From Pseudisothecium myosuroides (Eukaryota > Streptophyta > Bryopsida > Hypnales > Lembophyllaceae): 64,000 nucleotides of DNA. The translations under genes and the position numbers were made by a program. The stretch covers positions 5,456,001-5,520,000 of the forward strand of contig OX637287.1 of the NCBI GenBank assembly GCA_951799445.1, in the 5' to 3' direction. Position 1 is the first letter of the stretch; the number at the start of each line of letters is the position of its first letter. Positions 57,961 through 64,000 of this stretch are shown here, piece by piece. Below the pieces are notes generated by a model. It saw only the letters and a program-made list of their open reading frames with translations, was not told the origin of the DNA and searched no databases.

Positions 57961-60900
57961 TTACTTCCTTTTGACGCTCCCTGCTCTTTTGGCTTTAATA
58001 AACTTGCGATTAGGTTTTGCACCTGCGTCTTGTCCGGTAGCCCCAACCGCAAAACCACCGCCACCAAAATTGAGAGGCTGTCCTGGTTGAGGCGATGCAG
58101 CGAAAGGATTAGCAACAGGGGTCGACTGTTGAGGAGATGCCGCAAAAGGATTAGCAACAGGGGTAGGCTGCTGAGGCGATGCCGCAAACGGATTTGCCGG
58201 AGGAGTTGCTGCAGCAGCTCCAAATCCCCCAAAGACTCCAGAAGGTGTAGCCACTGGTGTAGCAGGATTACCGAACTGAAAGGTCCCTGACCCGGGAGTT
58301 TGAGGAGCGCCAAACGGGGTAGTTTGCTGTTGAGGAGGCGGTGAAGAGGCCATCATTTGGCCATCATCAGCCATAGTGTCCTCCATATCATTTCCCATGC
58401 CACCATTTGGAGAAGATCCAAAAGCAGGTGCAGAGCTTCCAATACCAAACACAGGCGGAGAGGCAGGCTTTGCACCGAAATTGAAAGGGCTAGCAGGAGA
58501 CGCGGCACCAGAAGCACCGAAGGCAAATGCACCAGTAGAGGTAGTGGGTGACGCTGCACTAGATCCTCCAAAAGAGAAGGGAGAGGTTCCAGCGGCAGCA
58601 CCAAATGAAAAGGTAGTTGGAGACGAAACAGAACCTGTGTTAGTTGGGGCTCCAAAGCTAGAAAACAGAGAAGATTGGGAAGATTGAGTAGAGGACCCAA
58701 ACGCCGGGGTGCTGGAAGCTCCGAATGATGGGGTACTGGACGCTCCGAATGCTGGCGTGCTAGAAGCTCCGAAAGCTGGCGTGCTGGAAGCTCCAAACGC
58801 TGGGGTACTGGAAGCTCCGAATGCAGGAGTGCTGGAAGCTCCGAAGGCTGGGGTGCTAGAGGCTCCAAAAGCAGGGGTGCTAAAGGCTCCAAATGCTGGA
58901 GTGCTAGAAGTTCCAAATGCTGTTGAAGCTCCACCAAATGATGGTGCTGCATTACTTGACCCGAATGTTGAGCTGCCAAACATAGGAGAAGACGACCCAA
59001 ATGCATTTGAAGTACCGAATGCTGATGTGGTTGGCGATGGCGACGGCGTCAACGACTTTTCAGGGGTAGTATCTGAGGCAGGTTTCAATCCAAACAGGGA
59101 TGTATTGTTGGACGATATTGCTGATGAGCTTGCACCTTGACCGAATCCAGTAGTGGTGAAAGTAGAAGCGCCTACTGGTGTTGAGGCAGAGGTAGTTGCA
59201 ACAGCAGACAATCCAAAACTCACAGTGGCTGGGACAGCTGTATTGAAAGATAGACCAGTGTCAGCCATAGAGGAAACTTCGTACATCACAGTAGCCAAAA
59301 CATGACTACCGTAGCAAATAACAGGTTGAACTTTCGTCAATACGAGAGACCAAAATATAGGCAGAGTACAGCACGAACCAAACAAACAAACTTGATATCA
59401 AACTAGAAATTCCGAAAAATGAAGAACACTTAGGTACCTGTAGCGTCACCACTCTTTATCGGTTCTTGACCAAACATTCGCTTTTGAGGCCTGTTTGCAT
59501 CATCGGAAGTTGCTGAAGGAGCAGTTAATAGCACCGGAGCTGCTGGAGAAGAGCTGACGGATGACCCAAACGCAAATGGAGCCTTGGACATTCCAAAAGC
59601 AGAGGAAGACTCAAATGTTGGAGAAGGAGATGCTGTTGTGGCAGTTGAAGGTGTCATAGTGCTACTTCCAAACAAACTAGAACCAGCAACAGCAGATGCA
59701 GGTGTCACTGTTGCAGGTTCCGAAGATGGAGGTTTGCCAAAGTTGAAAAAACTCGCTTCGTTCGTTGGAACTGGGGCCGTCGACTGAGCTAACGAGCTTC
59801 CTGGAGTAGAGCTAGTGGGTTGATTGTTTGAATTGAATATACCTGCAAAAACAGCACGAGTACATCAGACTGTGCTGAAGGTCTAACTTAGCAAGCAATA
59901 AAAGAAAGCAGATGTAATCAGGTAGTATTCAAATAATCATTCAACCACGGAAAATTCAAATACACAGTAAAAATAGAAAATAACTTTTCGGGGCACACCA
60001 TACCAGGCTTTGCCCCTGCACCAGGGGCACCAAAATTGGACAACGTGAACGTGGAAGCTGTGAATGCAGTTGTGGTAGAGGGCAGAGTGGAGATTTCAGA
60101 ACCAAAAGAACCCGGTATAGAAGACACTTCTCCCTTCATAGCCTCAGCTGGCTTTGTTGAAATATGTTTAGATGTCCCATGTGCAGACACATCACTGCAG
60201 AGACAATACGAAATAAAACATATAATTCATATTTTCGACCACAAGCCTGTGATAGATATGATAGCAGATACTTACATACTTGACGCTAATAGATCTAACC
60301 AGAACAAGATAACATGATTCCCAGCACCGAGAAACGTACCTTGATGCAAAGTCTGATTTACTATCAAGCAGATGGGTGGATTTCATCTCTGCCGCGTGTG
60401 CTTTATCAAACCCTCCATCAGCGAGCGGGACGACGGGCAACTTAAACATGTTATCGACTGAAGGACCTGTGTTAAACTTGTAAGTAGGAAGGCCATTCGG
60501 CTTAGCAGTAGGATCCGTGTTGGATGGAGATGGAAACGGTTTCGGTGTTGGTGGGGGCTCCAGAGAAGTACCAAAAGGATTAGAGGACGGAAACGTAAAC
60601 CCCCCTAAAGCAGCATTTGACTTTCCATCAATGGCCTCTGACACAGTTCTCTGAGACTCCACTGGAATCGGAGCACCAAGCATAGGTGCTGTGATATTCA
60701 CAGGTCTGGATGGATTATTATCAAATAATCCATCCCAAGAAGTAGAACTTTTCCCCGAAAGGAATGAAGTTGTGCTCGGAACACTTGTGGTAAGCAAGTT
60801 AGCATTAGCACCCCGATTCTCCTCGTCCGAGTCCTATAACCAAAATAAGAAAACAAGGCCCACATCACCATTAAAAAGAATACAGGAATGCAAGAAAATA

Positions 60901-63833
60901 AAGAAATAGGCCAAAGAGCTAAATGCCTTCACTGTGCAAAGCGAACTCTGACACAATCATGACTTGGTATAAACTACGTTTCTACATGACAAAGCAAGCA
61001 ACGGTTCACTCACATCAAAATCAGCATTGATTTGGAACCCTTGATTCTTTCCAATGGTTGGACTTGGATTAGCCAAACTAGATTCTGAGACCTTTAACCT
61101 AGCTGTATCCTGGAAAGAGAATGGTGGTTGATCTGCAAGCAACAGTTCACGTCCACAACCAGTCAGCAGCAGCAGCACTTTAGTTAAATGTTGATACATT
61201 CATGCATCCTGATATGTGCAACTACGAACTTTGCTACGTACCATGAGGTCCAAAAGAACAGCGGCCACAGTGGTGGCATTAAACATTACCAAAAGCGATC
61301 ATTATACCTGTACTCTTCTCTTCAAAAGTGTGTGACAGGGTCGAAACTGGCGCTTTTCCTTTGCTTCTAGCCTTTGCACCCTGTTCAGTTCCCTTCCATG
61401 AAAAACTGGCAGCGGAGGAGAGGTCATGCTCCAGATTGCGACCACGTCCAGAAGGTCCAGCTACTTCCAGATTTTGAGGCCCTGGGAGATCCCAAGACTA
61501 CACAACCACGCCAGGTAAGAATCATTTGAGAAACGCAGGCTACGTAACACAAGAACCACAACACAATATATTCAAAGCAGAGGAACAGCTCGCAGACACT
61601 CTACCTGCATAGTCTGGCGTGCCTTCTCGTTTATCATACTTGTAGTCAGTTCGGTAGGTGGACGCTCCCTTACCAGTGCCAGTTCTGTGTCTAAGGATTT
61701 CTCTTGCGGAGAAGGAGTCATCATGTCCAAAGTTTCCAAAATCTTGCGAGCTGTTGCACTGGCTCTTTCAGGTACAGATGCAGTTGTACCCATCGCTGAA
61801 CCTCTAGTCTCCTCCTTCTGTTATTGGGCGTTGATCACGTTACTTTTATCATGAAGCAGCCAAACCCATTCTACTAGTGATACCGCCTACTGAACATACT
61901 TCTAGTAAAACAAACCCTTAGTAGCACCATGGTTCTAAATCAAGATCTGGGTCCAATACATAACCCCAATTCATGAATTCTACATTGCTCGTATCCATCT
62001 CATAAACAGGATTGCCGTACATAATTAAGGTTCTCACCTCGGTATCAGTACTCCGGTTCCACATTGTAATCGACTTTTGTTTGACATCAGTGGGCGTCTG
62101 CAATATCCTTGGAGGAGGGTACATGCTCAAGCCTCCTCTCCTTTGCAATCCACTAGCTGGACTCGGTGTATATAACGATGACCTGGGCCTTAATCGTCGA
62201 ATAGGCCCACCTGAAGAATACACACCATCCTCCAGAGCCGCAGAACCTCTCTTTTTGGATCCCTGCAGAAACAGACAGGAACCATTGTCGATGCACATTA
62301 ATCACGAAAAATAACCAGAAATCGCCATGTACAAGCAATATCAGGACAGGTTTTACAGATTAAAAAAGCACACACGTTTGAACATTAGAGTGCAATTAGC
62401 ACCTTCCAAATTGATAGAAGTAAAATTTCGCAAGAATCACGGAATCAAAAAATAAGCTTCTGCTCTTATTGAGAGACTATGAAAGTCTTGGAAATTCAAA
62501 ATAAAGTAGACCCCTACCTCTCCAGAAAGTGGATACCCAATTGCCGGGCTGGGTGTATTGGTACGAGCAACGGGCAGAAGACGTCCAACTGTGCGACTGA
62601 CAGGTGGAGTTCTCAAATTCTCATCCAAACCCCCATCTCGGTTGCGGATAACACCTGGAGCAACACTAGCAGGTTCATACTGAGTAGAAATGCTGGTTGC
62701 TTGCTGCTTCCTCAGTAGATACGGCGAAGGCTGGTAAGGAGAGAGGCGTAGTTGACTTGGAATTTTCTCCCGAGTAAGAGTTACCCTAGTTGGTGTTACC
62801 ACTCTTGTCACTCGCTCTCCCATAAAAGCTCTGGCAACATCAACCGCCACTACTTCTCCCACCTAGGACAGGCAGTCGTAAACAAATCAATCTGTCAGAA
62901 GAATCAGAACTCCTCGAATATGTCACGAGAACCATATGGAGAAATATAACCCGGGACAGCCTTAAATCTCAGACAGGTGCTTGTATACTCCTATCATACC
63001 TCGGACGTTCCAGCCTCTGTAAGAGTGCCATTTTCTTTTCCAGATCCCCCCAGCCAAAGGTTAGATTTCTGCTCCTGCCGAGCTTTCGTCCGTTCCTCCC
63101 TCCATCTCTGTGCGTCGGAAAGCTGCCCATTGCCAGGAGCGGGCTCGAGAGCCAGAACTGGATTCACAAGGGAAGTTCTTCTTTGTCCTTCATTGTTTAG
63201 ATGATCAAGTTGCTCTTCTGCAGTTCCAGTCTCCTTGACATATGACCTCAAACTTGCTATCAGCTTCTCAGCCTCTTCCCTGTCAGAGGGAAGAGAACTG
63301 TTTTAATCCAAAGATAATGACATTGGAACTGTAAAGTCCCCATGGCTGTACAGGCAGGCTGGATTCAATAGGCATGCGATCAAAAACGCAAGATTTCTCT
63401 GCTCCGGGGTTATTAAGGAAAACATATCTGAGTCTAACATCTGACATGGAAACCATTAGCAACCAACGAAACGCTAGAGTACCTTGGGAATGTCCTCTTC
63501 ATCCAACTTTCCACTTCGGATGTTTTGTCTTCCTCGCCATGCTGACTTCCCCCTTCCCTAGACTCCTGCACAATTAGGGGTCGACAAAACTATCAACTGA
63601 TTGAAAAAAATATTCATGGATCAACCGAACAACGTGATGACTCTTCCGTTCACCTAAACCGCCAATAATAAATCAACAGAAACAGAGTATGGGAATAGCT
63701 AGACTATGACAACACAACACAATAGTATGAAGTATCGGAAAACTGGAGGGTATTACATGAGATCCACAAGAAATGCTTACAGCTTCGGCAGCTGACGGTG
63801 ACAACATATCCGTTGGACCTTCAATAGTGTCCA
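57961..63833 (-). CDS. NUP1: NUP1/NUP136-like FG-repeat nucleoporin, 5' end outside the window
   Basis: Twelve exons (minus): 63,833-63,781, 63,565-63,483, 63,279-63,000, 62,862-62,518, 62,262-62,038, 61,817-61,605, 61,497-61,308, 61,132-61,014, 60,833-60,340, 60,194-60,004, 59,842-59,438 and 59,276-57,961. Marks of the plant NUP1/NUP136 family: VARAFMGERV (VARAYMGSR-like), SSGGPIRRLRPRSS, ARKILETLDMMTPSPQEKS, then a long FG-rich tail with TPAFGASS units and a basic end (PNRKFIKAKRAGSVKRK). In plants NUP1 sits in the nuclear basket and works in mRNA export and nuclear shape. The first exon shown starts at an acceptor with no ATG, so earlier exons lie beyond 64,000. It is convergent with the monooxygenase gene. 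Confidence 0.88.
58690..58925 (-). repeat. 24-bp coding minisatellite (STPAFGAS) in the nucleoporin FG tail
   Basis: About nine consecutive units encode STPAFGAS with small variants (STPAFGAF, STPSFGAS, STPAFGSS). The frame is kept throughout. FG dipeptides spaced by eight residues here are more regular than elsewhere in the tail, which suggests recent tandem expansion. Confidence 0.85.
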
Positions 63834-64000
63834 CTGCGAACGAGAGAAAGTGAGGAACGTCAAAAATTGCCCGTTGATCCCAAAGCAATCAAACCAGTAG
63901 ACAAATACTCCACTTCTCTGACATCAGAGCAGCCACCACTAAATCCAGTGCAAATTTGACAATGTATCCGTTACAAGCTGAAAACCATGATCAGGCTCCC
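63834..64000 (-). other. Intron of the nucleoporin gene reaching the window edge
   Basis: Upstream of the acceptor at 63,834 (TTCGCAG) no further exon was recognised before the end of the window. Confidence 0.5.

Noticed and set aside
58353..59140. Long Leu/Pro- and Ala/Pro-rich frames overlapping the nucleoporin FG exon
   Set aside because: They are out-of-frame or antisense reads of the FG repeats.

Overview
This window is eukaryotic nuclear DNA, most likely from a streptophyte (plant lineage; a charophyte alga or a bryophyte-like genome fits best). The evidence is GT-AG introns of plant size, an SR45/RNPS1-type splicing factor, a plant NUP1/NUP136-type FG nucleoporin, a monooxygenase with an apparent plastid transit peptide, and a dense load of plant-type transposons. 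No rRNA, tRNA, CRISPR or bacterial operon structure was seen.

The first ~43 kb is a nested transposon graveyard. A decayed MULE-type transposase gene runs on the minus strand (11,764 down to 2,946). It is interrupted by a 4.3-kb LTR-like element (7,085-11,383; 5-bp target duplication GGAGG) and by a 565-bp hAT-like MITE (3,887-4,451; 8-bp duplication GTCCTCAT). Removing either one with one target-site copy restores the reading frame exactly. Two more copies of the LTR-like element lie at 17,819-22,789 (duplication GAGGG) and 34,801-39,179 (duplication ACCGT), both on the other strand. The second copy splits an array of ~300-bp units carrying the palindromic core GTCTCGGCACCGAGAC. The third splits a GC-rich CTCGAG minisatellite.

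Between them (23,951-29,027, plus strand) is a multi-exon gene relic. Its conceptual protein joins a ParB-like DGNHRR domain, a charged linker and a beta-class amino-DNA-methyltransferase-like domain (motif IV before motif I). This bacterial or phage-like domain pair in spliced eukaryotic form is the most unusual content of the window. It is followed by a CCGGA-rich element (about 29.1-32.9 kb) with a gag-like open frame and a small frame with two hydrophobic segments. Nearly all internal stops in these relics can be explained by C-to-T changes, chiefly CAG to TAG.

The right third (44.2-64 kb) holds three ordinary genes. A 13-exon SR45-like gene (minus, 44,170-48,845, 395 codons) and a 6-exon FAD monooxygenase gene (plus, 49,962-54,121, 530 codons) are divergent and share a ~1.1-kb promoter region. 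A NUP1-like gene (minus, 57,961-63,833) is convergent with the monooxygenase and runs off the right edge, so its N-terminus is missing. Introns of the first two genes carry copies of a ~230-bp TTAA-ended MITE. Larger elements with the same TTAACCCCTAAA ends lie at 12,151-12,799, 42,081-42,725 and 54,766-55,694.
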